From: Membranipora membranacea
Taxonomy: Eukaryota > Bryozoa > Gymnolaemata > Cheilostomatida > Membraniporidae
DNA length: 60,000 bases
Assembly: GCA_914767715.1 (NCBI GenBank)
Contig: OU612070.1
Location: 13,039,501-13,099,500, forward strand
Direction: 5' to 3'
The stretch's first letter is position 1. Each line of letters begins with the position of its first letter. Shown here piece after piece: positions 26,801 to 39,724 of this stretch. The position numbers and the translations under genes were made by a program. A model generated the notes under the pieces. The model had not been told where the DNA came from. It did no database searches and saw nothing but the letters and a program-made list of their open reading frames with translations.

Positions 26801-29800
26801 ATGAGATTAGGGTGATTCATTTCAAAGCCGCCATGGGGTTTTGTTGAAAACTCACTTTATCAAAACGCAAAACATTCCCAGACACCAACCGATAAGAATC
26901 TGATCGTCAAAACTGCCATTGATAAAATTACACCTCAAGTCATAGATGATTTCATTTTTTCTATGATTTCATCAGGGTGTCATGACTTTTCTCAACGTCT
27001 TGTAAACACACCAAAAGACAACGTGTTGTCCTGTGAATTGTGCAATTATCAACAGCATTTCATAACTTTATCGAACGGTGACTCAAAAATAAAGCTATTA
27101 TCAAATCGCGATCGATCATAGCACTGAAATTATTATAATAATAACATACTACCAACGCATTTCACACAGTGAATTCTCTAGTTCAAAACCATTATGTTCC
27201 ATTACAACCACCTGAGAATCTTGGCTTGAGTGTATTGGAAAGCTAAAAAATCAAATCCACATTCGTATCGGTGAGAAGTTGTGCAACTAATGGATTGTAA
27301 TATTAGAGCTCTTTAAACTGAAACATTATATTCATACCCAAAAACATCACTCAAAAGAATTCAAGTTCGATAATCAAAAAATGCTTAGTGTATTGAATAT
27401 GGGGAATGTTATCTGTCAAATACAATGATCAGATTTACCAATGTCATCTTATCCAGTCATAATAAAACATCACCCAACAACGCCTCTTCACTTTTTTTGT
27501 TATTTTTTGCATTTAATCTATCAAACTGCAGCATAAGACACCTGACTCATCATACCTTACCTAAGAGTAGAATAATAGTCTGTGATGTCGAATTAGCTGG
27601 TTAAGATTACGGCCATTTACATCATCGTTTTATGTCATGGCGGCAATTGGGAGTGATAAAGAAGAATTTTAAGAAGGATGCCAAAACATTTGTAAGACGG
27701 CTTAGTCACTGAGTAATTTATTCCAACAACCACTCAAACAAGGAAAAAAAATCCTTTCTTCATTCCCATGGTAATGAAAGAGAAATCAACAATACTACCA
27801 CCACAACTTCTGAATCCTGCAGAGGAGGAGGGAAGAAAGACAAAGAGAAAGGCCAATGGTGTGGCCTAGAATTAACCTTAGTGGCATAGCGGTACGTAGT
27901 GGCATCGCTATGGCAACCAATTATCAAGACAGGGTCAATGATGATTAATGATTCACAGTAAATCTGTAAAAGCCTACAAGTGAATGAAAAAGCAATCGCT
28001 AATCTTTATTTTATTGTGAAGATGGAAGTGCATAGCAACTGATAGTAACCATTACATCCTTAGTGTGTTGACAAGAGCTAATAATTTTATAATTATTAGA
28101 TGGTATTGATGACTCAACTGACATCTTAGCTGGTTCCTGTTGAATGCGGGGAGGATTTCCTTTTCCAATCCTTTCTCACATGACCATTGGCAATGCTCTC
28201 CTTATCTGTTAACTCATGGTATTTTTTTGACGTACCGTAGTTTTAGGGGAGACAGGGAGACACTGCATCCCCTAGAAAGCTAGAAACAGTGGCCTTAAAA
28301 TACTATAATTATATACTTTTATTGTCATTCTACATCATCTTTAGGAATGTTTTTCATGCAGAGACAGAACAAAAAAGAAAAAACTTAAGCGGAGAGAAAA
28401 AATACTCAAGTAACAAGAATTAATAGGATATAAAGTGCTTTGATAGTTGTTGTTTAAAATGAGTGAGTTTGGTTGCTGAGCGTATCTGAATTGGTAAAGA
28501 GTTAAAAGTTGTAGTGATTTTTTGTCTTAATTGATCAGTGTGATAATGTAATCGGTATCTGTCTCTAAAAAAGGTTTTAGAGCTAGCTGGAATAAAGCCT
28601 TCCAAAAGAAAGTCAGGTGCAATCAAATGCAAAATTTGGAAACCAAAAATACAGGTGAAATGACCAGCAAGGAGAGGAAAAGGAATCAGACCAAGAGATG
28701 TATGTAAATCTCTTGTATGTATTAGATGATATGGTATGTGGCTGACATTTGCTATTAGGCGGAAAGCCCTCTTTTGGAGCAAGTATATTCTTTCAAGAAT
28801 ATATTGTGGTGATAGGTTGCCATATATGCGGATGCCATATATCATATGACAAAAGACATACTGGAAATAAAAGTTACGAGATGATTTACTATCTAGGAAT
28901 GCCCTGCATTTCTGGAATAATGCCAAACTTTTGTTTATTTTGATGCAAATCTGGTCTACATGATCGTCCCATGTCAATGAGTCATTCAAAGTAAAACCAA
29001 GGAGTTTGGTATTGGCATTTCGGTTTAGTTTTTTATGGTTAATTTTTAGATCTAAATCTAGAGATGTGGCTCTATGAGAGGGTTGTACAAGCATATAGTG
29101 AGATTTTTTTATGTTTATCAACATCCTATTATTCCTACACCAACTTTCTATCAAGTGTAGATCAGTATCACATAAATCATTAAGTGTATCAAAGTTGTCA
29201 GATTTTGATACGAAAACTGTATCATCAGCGTAGGCAAATGCCTTGGAATGTAATGTGTAGGATAAAAGATCATTGACGTATATGAGGAATAAACTTGGTG
29301 CCAGAATTGAGCCTTGGGGGACACCAATGTCTATTGGAAGAATTTTTGAACTTTTTGCACCTTGTTGTATAGCTACAAATTGTGTCCTATCTGTTAGGAA
29401 AGATTTTATGAGAGATTGCAGTTTGCCCGTTATACCATACATTGTCAATTTTTTCAGAAGAATTTTATGGTTGACGCAGTCAAAAGCTTTTTTGAAATCC
29501 AAAAACATCATAGCAACAAAGTGACCATCTGATCTGGCTGACAAACAGTCAGAAATGAGTTTGTGTAGGGAATCAACACAGGAATAACCTTCTCTAAATC
29601 CGCATTGTAATTTGTGAAGAAGTTTGTTTGTGGTGAGATATTTTTGAATTTGGGAATTCACATGTTTCTCAAAAATCTTAGATAGCACAGGAAGTATTGA
29701 TATGGGGCGATAATTAGATGGATCTTTGATATCTCCACCCTTATGAATAGGAATTACTCTTGCGGTTTTCCACTGTGAAGGAAATACACTCTCTATTAAT

Positions 29801-32800
29801 GCTCTATTGAACATGTCAGTTACAATGTCGCATATGTAAGGCCATGTTTTCTTCAAAACCTTAACAGATATACCATCATGACCAGTTGCTTTATTGTCAG
29901 AAATGTTTTTTAAGTATTTGAAACAAATTGAAAATAACACATCATAATCAGCTCCTCTGAGATTTCAATTTGCTAATTATATGCCTTAAATCGATTGAAG
30001 AGGAGCACAGCACCCCTACTGGTGATGCATCAGACTTTTGCATCCCCTACCATATTTTTTTAAACTACGGCTTTGTGTTACAAAGGTTAACTATCCAACT
30101 ATGACTGGTATTCTCTTTTTTTTGCAGAATTTGTTGAGAAGTTGCGATGACGAAGCATCTAGGTACAAACTACAGGAAGCTTACGACTGCATGGCCCGCT
30201 GTGCGGACGAGATAAACAACTCCAAACGCCTCACAGAGATGGATGTGAAGACTCGGGAATTACACGAGCTACTACTGGCCGTCAGAGAGACGGACCACTT
30301 CGGCAAACTAGTTAGAGAGGTGGGTAGGCTATACCGTGCATTTGGCCAGTTGTTGTTGGAGAGCATCCATTTGGCGGCAACACCTTTTCGGCAAATTTTA
30401 TTTGACACACAGAATGCGAAATATTCAGTCCTGTATTTTTGGTTTTTAAAGTGGTAGGGCCAGGCACTTGGGTGCCTTCATGCTAGGGAGTAAGGGCCTC
30501 CCCCAGAAAAAAATCTTTTTGAAAATATAGGAAGGTTTTTTGTGCATTTCAGCCTGCATGGGTAGAATTAAACAATTAGCGCTTGTTCTCCCCTGTTCTG
30601 AACGTAGAGGAAACAAGTATGAAGTTAGCTAGTCTCAGCAATCAGACAATTTATTTGAGTTCAAAGAGAGTAATTCTGTCAGTCTGAACCCTCCAACTGG
30701 GAGAAAGTAAGCTCTGTTATTAAGGGGGGGGGGGACATTTTAAATATATTTTTTACGATACGATGGCGTAAAATTTAGCCAGAATTAAGCCGGACATTCT
30801 AATCACAACATCTATTGGCAAAGGTAGACACCGCACCCGCCCCCGACCATAATTCATCAAGAGAAAAAAATGTATAAGTGAAAGCCATTAAGTATCGATC
30901 AATCATCCTAAAGATGGAATTCGGAGACACCGGTGCCAGGCATTCTAGTTTTTATCCGAAACAACCTGTTATTGAATGAGGGCAAAGTGATCGGAAGTAT
31001 AAGCAAACCAGTCTATTCATTTATGCCTCGTAGCAATCAATCGACCTGTATTACTTAATCTTAGCTGTAATATAGGTACAAAACAGATATCTGAACTTTT
31101 TCTCTGATGCACCAAACTTTCCTAATATGGGGATTTATTCGATTCAATTCCCAAAAAAAAGCACTCACAAAATCTTAAAATCATCGTGCCGGAAGGTATT
31201 TGCAGTATTGCCCTATTCGGGGGCTGTCATTCTGGTGCTGTAATCCACTTTCTCTGAGGTACAATAAGTACTGAACAATAATTATAAACTCTGTCCGGAA
31301 ACGTTTCATGAACAAAGGACTCCCTTATTTTGAACTTGAACTAGCTGTCTATTGTTCTCCGTGTTTTTTAAAACCTGCAATTAGGGTAGTGTGCGAATGA
31401 ATGAAACATGAATGAAACTTATTGCGACAGCGTCCTCTTGTTCAAGTCTTATGTAAGCGAAACCTAAATATGAGTATCTACCCACTATCCACTAGACACG
31501 TTGGCACAAGCTTGTGGGCGATGTCCTTTATAAATCAAAACTCATTTCATACCTAAAATGGGTGGGTATATCAATTATTCTCAATGAATATTTACTGAGA
31601 GCACTGGCAGTCAGCTTTATGTGAACTCAGACCAGTTTGGGGGTGGGGAGGAACATGAAAGCAGATGTCTGATGGAAAAACCTGCAAAAACAAAATCTGA
31701 CAACAGAATGCAAGCCAACTGCCACTTCTAAAGACTCGAAATACTCTTGTTGAAGGGTTAGTGGCATCATGGAATGCCACAGGGCTGTAAATAAGACCAA
31801 TTCCTGTCCTCAGAATATTTGCTACCTGGCCTTACGTATGAGAGTCAGATTTGTCTTTTATTTGATATTTCTCTCATATTTGTAGGGGGAGATGACAGGT
31901 CAGGATGGAAGCTCGCACCCTGAGACTATGTTTGTTTACTTATTTGAGAATGTCTTGGTGCTCTGCCACAGAGTACAGGACATGTTCGCTCTCCATAAAA
32001 TCCTGAGGGTAAGTGGACCCTCCCTTTAAGTCTTCTCTGTGGTTTGCTGGTGTAAGGGGCAATACTTTCCAGGGAACAATAGACGTGCTCGCCATTAGGT
32101 GGGGACTTCTGGTTTCCCATACTCGGACTCAACGTGCCCACTTGACTGACAATGTTGTTTAGTTTCAATCTCTCAGTTAGTATGCAGGACAATGCGAGGT
32201 CATTTTGAGCGGCATATACTTGTCAGAGAGAACCAAAAAAAAACTGAAAGGATGATGGTCGATTCACTTTTGGGTTAATGGCTATAAGTCTTGAGGTAAC
32301 GCTGGCATTTTTTGAAGTAGCTTTGTTGGATGTGAAGGATACAGCAACAGCCTTGCCAAGTAATAATTAAAGTTGTCTTTTAGGGTTTCAATGGTGAATT
32401 TCACTTGACAGTCTACTCTAAACAATAGATATTTATGTACATTTTATGTACTCTGATGACTTGGTAACCAGGCAATTTCTGAGGTGTTGTCAAAATTTAT
32501 GTTGTCTCTGTAGCTAGAATGCTATTCCTGTTGATGGTGATTAGCGGCTCTGATAGCCAATTTGATATGGCCCAGTGGTGCGAGACAAATAAATTATCGA
32601 ACCTATGTTTGGTGACATTATCGCTATCATAATCTGCAGAACAAAACTCTCTGGCAGGACCTCGCCCTTTAGAAGAAAGCCATCTTACTTTGCTTTTAAT
32701 TGTCAGTGAAGCAATACGAGGAGCAAACATCGCCCTTCCCCATTTTTAATTGATTAAACTCCCCCTCAGAAACCAAATTTAAAATTCATAAGATAACAAA

Positions 32801-35800
32801 CTAGATTTATTCCCTTCATCTGTGCCTGCCACCCTTCATCAGAAGAAATGGTTTGATCTCAAATTGATTGTAAAATATCCTTACAAGCATCCACTAAACT
32901 CCGTCCAGATAGAGCCCACACTCAAAAAAGGCAGAGCCTATTTCAATTTTTTATGAGATTTTCTGACAACAGGAATATTATATTCAATAGAGAGCACAAT
33001 TTGTATTTTTTAATAGACCACCTGATTCTGTCTACATATTTCAGTGTGCAGAGCTGTTAATTCTGGAAGACAACTCCACAAAAGAGACAGAGTTTACAGT
33101 GGTGCCTTTTTCATCACCAAATCAGTCACTGACTTTGAGAGCAAAGTCTCTGGCTCAAAAACTAGACTGGTGCATACAATTACATAAGAGAACGGATCAC
33201 AAAATACCGAATAAAGCTAAGAAACTGCTACTCTCTAATGCAGCGGGTAAGCAATAAGAGACATTGTAACTTGTATACTCATCGGCTACAGTCTTCGTAC
33301 ATCCATTAAAAACGGAACGTTGTCAGCTACAGAATACAGTGATGATCATCTCATCGGCTCTTAACTCTCAAATGGTAAAGATTTAGCTCAAGCTCCCAAT
33401 TTATGTGGATCAACGATGAAATTTGCATCCTGTAACAACCACCCCTCAGTGTCCACCATTTCTGAGCCTGATCAAAACACTTTGGCCAACAAAGACCTCT
33501 ATCCTGGGAGTCAAAGCCTTCATTGTGAAGTTTCGATAACATCAATGATTGGAAACAGTTAGAGACATCCATTTAGTGAAATGATCAAGATCGTTATTGT
33601 GTGTGATATATTTATAGATCAAAAGGAGGAGACATCACCCTCAACTCAGAGTAAGAGACAGTATAAAAGGAGACCTTCATTACCACTTCTCTCACCCAAT
33701 TCTATCGGTAAGGTGGTATTGTCATGTCATACTGTGGCTGCATACATAATATTGACACAAGCCAGATATGCAAATGTGTTTCGTTTTATGAATTGTCTTT
33801 TTGCCCCACCGGTGATAGTAGAAAAAAAGTTCTATCTGATAGAAGTGAAGAAAAATCATAACGTACGCTAACACCTGCCGACAGCTGAAAAGCTTTTGAT
33901 CTTTTATAGCGTAGTAATTGTGGTTTGGTTTTCCGGGTGGGGGGAAAGCAAATCAGAAAATCGGATATCTGATGAAATGAACAGCTTCTTATTATTTTAT
34001 GTACCAAACAGGTCGGAGAGTGAAGAGATCATTTCGAGAGGGCGTAACTGAGATAATGACTAAGTCAAGGTCGAGTGTGAATCTTCGTCGCTCCTCCAGT
34101 GCAATCAGTAGCACCAGTAGTGTCATCAGGAACTATGGAGGATCGCTGGATACAATATCTCTGGTGAGTACGGCATTTATACATTAGCTAATGTTTTGGC
34201 TCTGATATTCTTGGCTGTTGGGTGGGAAAAAGAGCCAATGCCCGGACACAGAGAGCACCTATTGAGATATAATGAAAGTGAAACTGAATTATATAACACT
34301 CACTATTATAATGGTCAAAACACACTTGGAGGTTGCAACCTCAGAGGTTTGCACAACCATTGTGAACATATATGCTGACAGCAGCCTCAGCTGATCCTCA
34401 GAGGTTTGATGCACCTTCTAGCCTGGCAATGGCTCTTTCAAACCAACCAGTCAAACAGAGCCAATGCATTGGCGAGTTTACTTGCTTACCAGAATTACCT
34501 GGCATATCCTCAAGGGGATAATGGTTATGGGGTTACTCTTTTAGACGAACTTTTCCGGTGATTTTATGACACAAAGTTTTTTATTGACATCCATTTACCA
34601 GAATGGTGTTTGACACCATAGTAGTGACATTTGGAGGAAGTTATAAACATTGAACGCTTCGGGAAAATCCCCTTTCCACCTTCCCCTTTCCACTTTCCCC
34701 TTTCCACCTTCCCCTTCCACCTTCCCCTTTCCACTTGCACCGATTGCCTGACAATGGATAGGGATACTAAACAGTTCCAAAATTCATTTATGATAATATT
34801 ACAAGCAATATAATAAATTATGAATGATGTTAAAATTTTCATTGTCAAAAGATGGAGGGTGAGAAAATCCTGTAAATAAACCGAACGCTAATTTTAAATT
34901 TCAGGTTGCGCGGTAGCCTATTTTGATACTTTATAAGTTTGAAACGAATGATGATTTCATCTCTGATAACGGTTAATCATCGTTAATAACAGTGTTTGTT
35001 ACGCTACCTTTTAGCATCAGGCGAAATCTCATGTCAACCAAGCCATACCAATAACTTGTTTACAAAGCACAGTTTGAGGGATGACGCAGTTGACACAGAC
35101 TAATTATACCCGTTTCACTTCTGTACCAACCAATTATCTTTCTGCTATATTTGTGAATGGGAATAGCAACCAGACTGGTCAACGGTGCAAATTATGACCT
35201 TGCACAACTCATGAACCTGGCCTGGGCAGGCTGTTGGTTTGGGTTGGTGGGCGGGTGGGGCATCTCTAACCATCCCCAACAGCCTGCCCAGGCTACCAAA
35301 AACCTGAGCTCGAAAATATGAGCTGCACTGACTCATATCAGAAAATTGTACATCAAATCTGGGATACCATGAGCAACAGAATCAGACAGTAATTTCAATG
35401 TTACAACCCGTCATTAATGGTTATACACCACACCTGTGTCCGCTTTTTATTTTTGCAAAACCTCTCATAAGAGTGTTACATAATTGTTATATTATTCCCT
35501 GTCCAGTAAATAACTGAGGTTTGAATATGTTGGTCGAGTTTGATTGGTGGCCTTGGCAAGGAACAGTGTTGGGTGTGGCTAGATGAGATTATTGTGGCGC
35601 GCTGTTGGTTGATGCAACTAAATTCCTTTGCTTCTTGCTTGTAAACAAATTCAAACTTAAAAACTGCTAAAGGGATATTGCTGTTTAGTAAGAAACAGAA
35701 GATTGGGCTGCCCCCAAAGAGGATCCTAGTTGTGAGGCCATAAAAGACTTCCTGAACTGCGTTTGCAGCAAGCTGCCAATCTGAAACTAGCACTAATCAG

Positions 35801-38047
35801 CCATTGGCGATGACACTTTGATCTTAGCCAATAGGTCGAAAGCTAAAGAGATATTACTCACACACAAGACACTGACACTTCTTTCTATGCACTAGGTCTT
35901 ATTTGACCGTCCTATTTAACGAGCCCCCTTAAGCTCAGGTGGCTTGTGTGGGGTAGTACCCTATACCCTTGCCCGCCGTTGCCAGCTACTCTTTTTTTCG
36001 AAGAGGCAGAGGGGGATCTTTATACTGCATGCAAGCACACAGTAAACCTCCTGTATTTATGGTCCTGATCTAGGCTAGGATGAATGGTTTGCCAGTGCCA
36101 CATCAGAATTGACAGCTGGCGCCGGGAAGCAAACCTGGATCATAAGATGACAAGTCCTTACCCTTAACCGTCAGCCCACTCCTGACCCTGACACTATATC
36201 CCTATGTGCTCAACTCTACAGCCACTGTCCTTTAGAGTGCCGAAACTGATGTGGAAATGAGTTACTGAATCAATTAAAAATGTCCTTTCAATGAGTGTTC
36301 TTCTTTTTGCAGAAGTCAGATTTGAGTGCATCATCAGATGGAACCAGCCGAACAGGCGGCTCTAAATCCACTACTGGTACTTATGAGCAGGCATACGATG
36401 AGATATCGCCTCGGGCTACAAAACTTCATAACGAGATGAACGCTGGTGACCTCTCTCAATGGCATACACAACTTGTCACCAGAGTAAGTAGCCACATAGT
36501 TACGATGAAGGGCAGATAGACTAGATGTACAAATCAACCCATCAATACAGCATAAGAATGCAATAAAAAGGGAACTTTGACAAAAGTTACATATGAGTTG
36601 TCTGTTCCTTTGGTATGTTGGGACAACTCCCAGTTCAGGAAGGACAATCATATTATGTATATTATGTTGAGTCTTATTTGTTTGTTCTAACCTGTGGAAA
36701 CAGATGTAAATATTCAAAAATTAATCTAGGGATAACTTTACAGATGAACTTAATACACAATAGATCACATTTTTCACTCGCAGATAAAGCAGTTCCAATA
36801 CAACTCTGTAATTCTTTTTATTAAATCCTGTTTTTAGATAAACCAGTTTAAATCGCCTAAGCACAGAGCCATACACAAGAAGCTGGGAGACAAAAAACGC
36901 AGCAAGTCTTGTATAGAGCTTACGACTACCAATGATGAACTGTGTTCTTCTGATACAACCTCTGACCTCTCGGCCACCTCCTCTAAGGCAGGCTCACAGA
37001 GTGCTCGTGTGACATCATGTAAGTATATATATAGTATATCAGGGCTCACTGGCAACAAGACTACACTATTATCATTTGTATCTCTGATTGTTAGAGTAAA
37101 TTTAGTTAGAGTACCAAACATGTACCCACTCCTTATTAGTAAAATCGAACACGGGTCGTCATTCCGAATTCCTTGTGATGGTACTCTGGTTAAGTGAATT
37201 AATTCACTCTCTATCGATCAGAGATATACATGTAATAGTATATCACGTGATCAGTGTGATATCAGGGCTCTCAACCTGGGAGGATCCAAATCCTGAGTTA
37301 TGCCTACACAATGTTGCATAGTGGCACATCAAAGGTGCAAAATACCTTGTGCCTGAACAGCTTAGGTCTTTTAGAGCATTGATAGCCTTCCCTACAAGTT
37401 TTAGCCGCAAAAACCTTAGGGTCTCTACAGATAAAACCCGTTTTATGGTTGACAGTGTCAGTTTACATATATTAGCAGCTAGGTTTTCAATAAAACTCAA
37501 CTGTATATTTTGGAATTCCCCAGTGTTCTCATATCTCCCTCTCATACATTTCTTCCTCATCGCTTTTGACTTTTTATGCACACAGTGCGGCCAGATTTAA
37601 ATACTGAACAAAAATTTGTCAGATAGATTGAATATAGGTTAATATTAATGATATCCAATTCTTCTCTTTGCAGCAAATTCATTTATGAAAAAGAATTTAA
37701 TGGAGACTAAGAGCCAAATTCTACGCAAAATAGTGCGATGGCGACGGAGAGCCCGCAATCAGCAGCAGGATGATAGAATAGACTCTCCTTCAGTTGCTAC
37801 TAGCACTACGTCGAGTCGCAGGATACCTTCATTTCGTAATAATGATGAAGACTCTGGTTTAGCCACAGTCTCTGACTATGAAGAGGACAATGAGGTTGAC
37901 CTTGATTTAACCGACAAAACTAGTGATGAGAAACAAGGCTATGAAGATGAAAATAGCAACGATTCCATTTTCGAACTTAATATCTCTGAGAACTTCAGTG
38001 ATTCGCTTATTGAGTGCTTCAACAATGTCCTTCAACCCACCGCTTAA
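17895..38047 (+). CDS. RhoGEF (DH-PH) of the PLEKHG1/2/3 type
   Basis: Twelve phase-consistent exons give 644 aa: 17895-17978, 22075-22169, 23952-24068, 25970-26123, 30128-30319, 31886-32008, 33045-33246, 33618-33707, 34012-34163, 36313-36483, 36838-37018 and 37674-38047. The DH domain (about residues 5-200) opens with [14 protein letters not shown] and contains the hallmark [19 protein letters not shown] domain follows (about 205-310) with [15 protein letters not shown] and WCIQLHKR, and then [12 protein letters not shown], which matches the segment after the PH domain in PLEKHG proteins. The C-terminal half is Ser/Arg-rich, then acidic. Such proteins activate Rho-family GTPases by GDP release at membranes. 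Vertebrate PLEKHGs have an N-terminal extension; here the ATG lies right at the DH domain. Polyadenylation signal is at 38252. Assignment to the PLEKHG group is from remembered motifs. Confidence 0.88.
18804..19057 (+). repeat. Dispersed 254-bp repeat, copy 1 (RhoGEF intron 1)
   Basis: It matches 21340-21592 over its whole length at roughly 85-90% identity. Both copies keep one reading frame open for about 66 codons ending at the same TGA, and both carry the palindrome TGCGGGCACCCGCA (18966-18979 here). It is probably a mobile-element fragment. An ancient coding segment cannot be excluded. Confidence 0.8.
21214..21297. repeat. Perfect hairpin, 37-bp arms around a 10-bp loop
   Basis: The sequence 21214-21250 is the exact reverse complement of 21261-21297. 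The loop contains TTAATTAA. It ends about 40 bases before repeat copy 2. Exact arm identity points to recent origin or to a foldback element. Confidence 0.95.
21340..21592 (+). repeat. Dispersed 254-bp repeat, copy 2 (RhoGEF intron 1)
   Basis: Partner of 18804-19057, same orientation, 2.5 kb downstream in the same intron. About half of the codon differences between the copies are synonymous in the shared open frame. Confidence 0.8.
24113..24144. repeat. (TA)n microsatellite, RhoGEF intron 3
   Basis: A TA run with one TTTA interruption, shortly after the donor at 24069. Confidence 0.85.
26104..26453 (+). repeat. Tandem duplication spanning the exon 4 splice donor of the RhoGEF gene
   Basis: A unit of about 160-180 bases is repeated. 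Copy 1 starts in the end of exon 4 (CATCTCATTCTCAAG, then the donor GTAACACAAC). Copy 2 restarts at about 26267 with CATCTCATCCTCAAG and GTAACACAAC, so a second donor lies at 26284. Both copies continue with TTATGATTTATTCT or close, GTGCACTCTGGCTTT, and a TTCAGCTATA word. A poly-T acceptor-like site precedes 26201. The 83-base segment 26201-26283 is not open in the required phase, so it is not a standard cassette exon. Confidence 0.75.
28420..29940 (-). mobile_element. Non-LTR retrotransposon reverse transcriptase ORF (506 codons, open, 5'-truncated)
   Basis: An open frame without internal stops lies antisense to the RhoGEF gene in intron 4. It carries reverse transcriptase motifs in order: [16 protein letters not shown] (about residues 76-91), [21 protein letters not shown] (146-158), [10 protein letters not shown] (206-215) and the catalytic YADD (237-240), then the thumb and a C-terminal segment typical of Jockey/CR1-like elements. 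No endonuclease domain or ORF1 is seen upstream (beyond 29940), so the copy is 5'-truncated, as is usual for such elements. The intact frame implies recent insertion. The 3' region runs to about 28250. Exon 5 of the host gene starts only about 190 bases beyond the ORF. Confidence 0.9.
34669..34735. repeat. Polypyrimidine minisatellite (CCCCTTTCCACCTT units)
   Basis: About five imperfect units of a 13-14 base C/T-rich repeat with a strictly strand-asymmetric composition, in RhoGEF intron 9. It could form a triplex (H-DNA). Confidence 0.85.
35216..35298. repeat. Small inverted-repeat element, copy 1
   Basis: GCCTGGGCAGGCTGTTGG is mirrored by CCAACAGCCTGCCCAGGC around a G-rich centre. A related element with AGCCTGGGC ends lies at 42455-42509. 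Confidence 0.6.
35680..35843 (-). mobile_element. U2 snRNA-headed SINE, copy B
   Basis: Read on the minus strand it begins GCTTTCGACCTATTGGCTAA followed by GATCAA, closely matching the 5' end of U2 snRNA from about position +4, and ends TTACTAAACAGC. It is flanked by TAAAGGGATATT (35668-35679) and TAAAGAGATATT (35844-35855), an 11/12 target-site duplication. It is 164 bases long and lacks about 50 internal bases present in the other copies. It lies in RhoGEF intron 9. Confidence 0.85.
35905..36190 (-). mobile_element. tRNA-derived SINE
   Basis: On the minus strand, the A box GTGGGCTGACGGTTAAGG (36162-36179) and the B box GGTTTGCTTCCCGG (36122-36135) have the spacing of a tRNA promoter. They are followed by a body of about 200 bases with CTCTTCGAAAAAAAGAGTAG and a 3' region rich in CCACACAAGCCACC. 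The ends are approximate and no target duplication was confirmed. It is a different family from the adjacent U2-headed copy. Confidence 0.7.
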
Positions 38048-39638
38048 TTATAATTGTCTAACAATATCAGGGTGAACCACATAATTTGCTCAATAAAAAA
38101 ACTTAATCAATTTTTATTTTACCTTTTCTCAAACTATTTGTTGACATTATTCTTGATTCAAAATCAACTGATATTTCATTGGATTGGGATATGCTTTATT
38201 TTTGTCAGTAACCTTTCTCAACTAACCACCCAGACAAACCCAATCTCACCCAATAAAATAGATCAATGCCGTTCGTGAAAAATTCAAGATCTTAAGATTG
38301 TGTTCGTGGACTAATAATGTTCAACAAGAGTTATTCATTTGGTACTAGCCTGTTAACAGTGATGTCTTGTTAGGCCACTTTTCCACAGAGTTGAACAATC
38401 CCTACTTAGCAGCAAGCTGTGTGGCAATGGTAGTTTCCAGCTACACGAAACTCATTCCATTTGTACTCAACATGCGATCACAACTAATGGGATATATGAT
38501 AGTATTGGATATCCGATAATTCTTGGGTGGGGCTTTCAAATAGGCTAGATGCAAAAGAACCATACACATTTTAGTAGGAGTTTTGTTCATGCGATAAAGT
38601 TAACGAGGCCTATTTGCTGTGGTCAGCAGCAACCAACTCAATCAGACATTTCATAGAGTGATCGCTGTACTAAGAAAAGACCTCTCTATACTGTATTCAG
38701 AAAAGCCCTCTAAAATACCAGAAAAGAAAGCGATACCAGATAATAGTGCTGTTGATTAAAGTGGATTCTGCTATGTTGCGATCTGAAAAATAAGAACTAC
38801 TAGTCTGGAAAAAACAGGCAGTTCAATAAGCTTGCCTAGGCACCAATACCATTTAAGACACCGAAGTCCGAGTATTGATGTATTTTTGTCACATCTCAAA
38901 AACCCATCAACACAATCGTAGTATTTTTATTTACAGTTATTAAATCTGTTCCCAATCACATTCCTTTCCTTGTTACATACCTTGTTCCGGTATATCACTA
39001 ACGTCAATGGTGGACGAGGGCTCTAGTAATTTGTCGGCCGTTAATCGATTTCACATTCCAGGGTCGAAAATATCAGTATCACCATTACAAGACTCAGAGT
39101 CTGGAGGGTCAGCAGTAGACTGCCAATGGGAAGGGTGTCTACATGAAAAAAAACAGCATTGGTGGTGTTTCGTATTTGAGTATTTGCTCTATTAATTGGG
39201 GCAAATAAGCTCTTATATCAAATGAGTTGAGTTCTATGAATACAGGCTACAGGGGTTCAGGCTTTAATGAAACAACGATGCAAACTACTAGTTTATCTTG
39301 TGTTCAAGACTCAACCCAAAAATTAAAACTCAGCGCCGTAAGCAGTTCATTTTCTTGGTTATTCAACTCATTACATGCTTCTATTTTTGACGTATCATGT
39401 TCCCAGCAGTGACATTGTTAATAAATGATGCATTATGGATTTATGTAATTGTCTTCTCAATCTCAATGAGACAATAACTCCCTTTACCAAATAGGCTTCA
39501 CAAATAGACCTCTTCTGTTCTGTAGTTTATATATCTTTGGAGTTTCAACTAATCAACAATTGATGAATTTTATGGAGTTTTCTCAATTACTGGTAAGACC
39601 AAAGAATACTCAAATGATTTGTATTATAGGTGAGCCAA
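38048..39638. other. Convergent 3' spacer between RhoGEF and CUB-protease genes
   Basis: RhoGEF 3' UTR runs from 38048 to the AATAAA at 38252. The protease 3' UTR comes from the other side, with AATAAA (minus strand) at 39639-39644. Between them there is no secure exon. A 62-codon open frame at 39007-39195 has no splice or promoter context. Confidence 0.5.
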
Positions 39639-39724
39639 TTTATTTCATATAAAATTTAGACAAATTTGATAGTAAAAAAAATATATCTCATTCCAGATAA
39701 CGATTATTCTTGGTGGTGATGAGT

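Noticed and set aside
36120-36190. Functional tRNA gene on the minus strand
   Set aside because: A and B boxes are present but the acceptor stem does not pair, and a SINE body follows.
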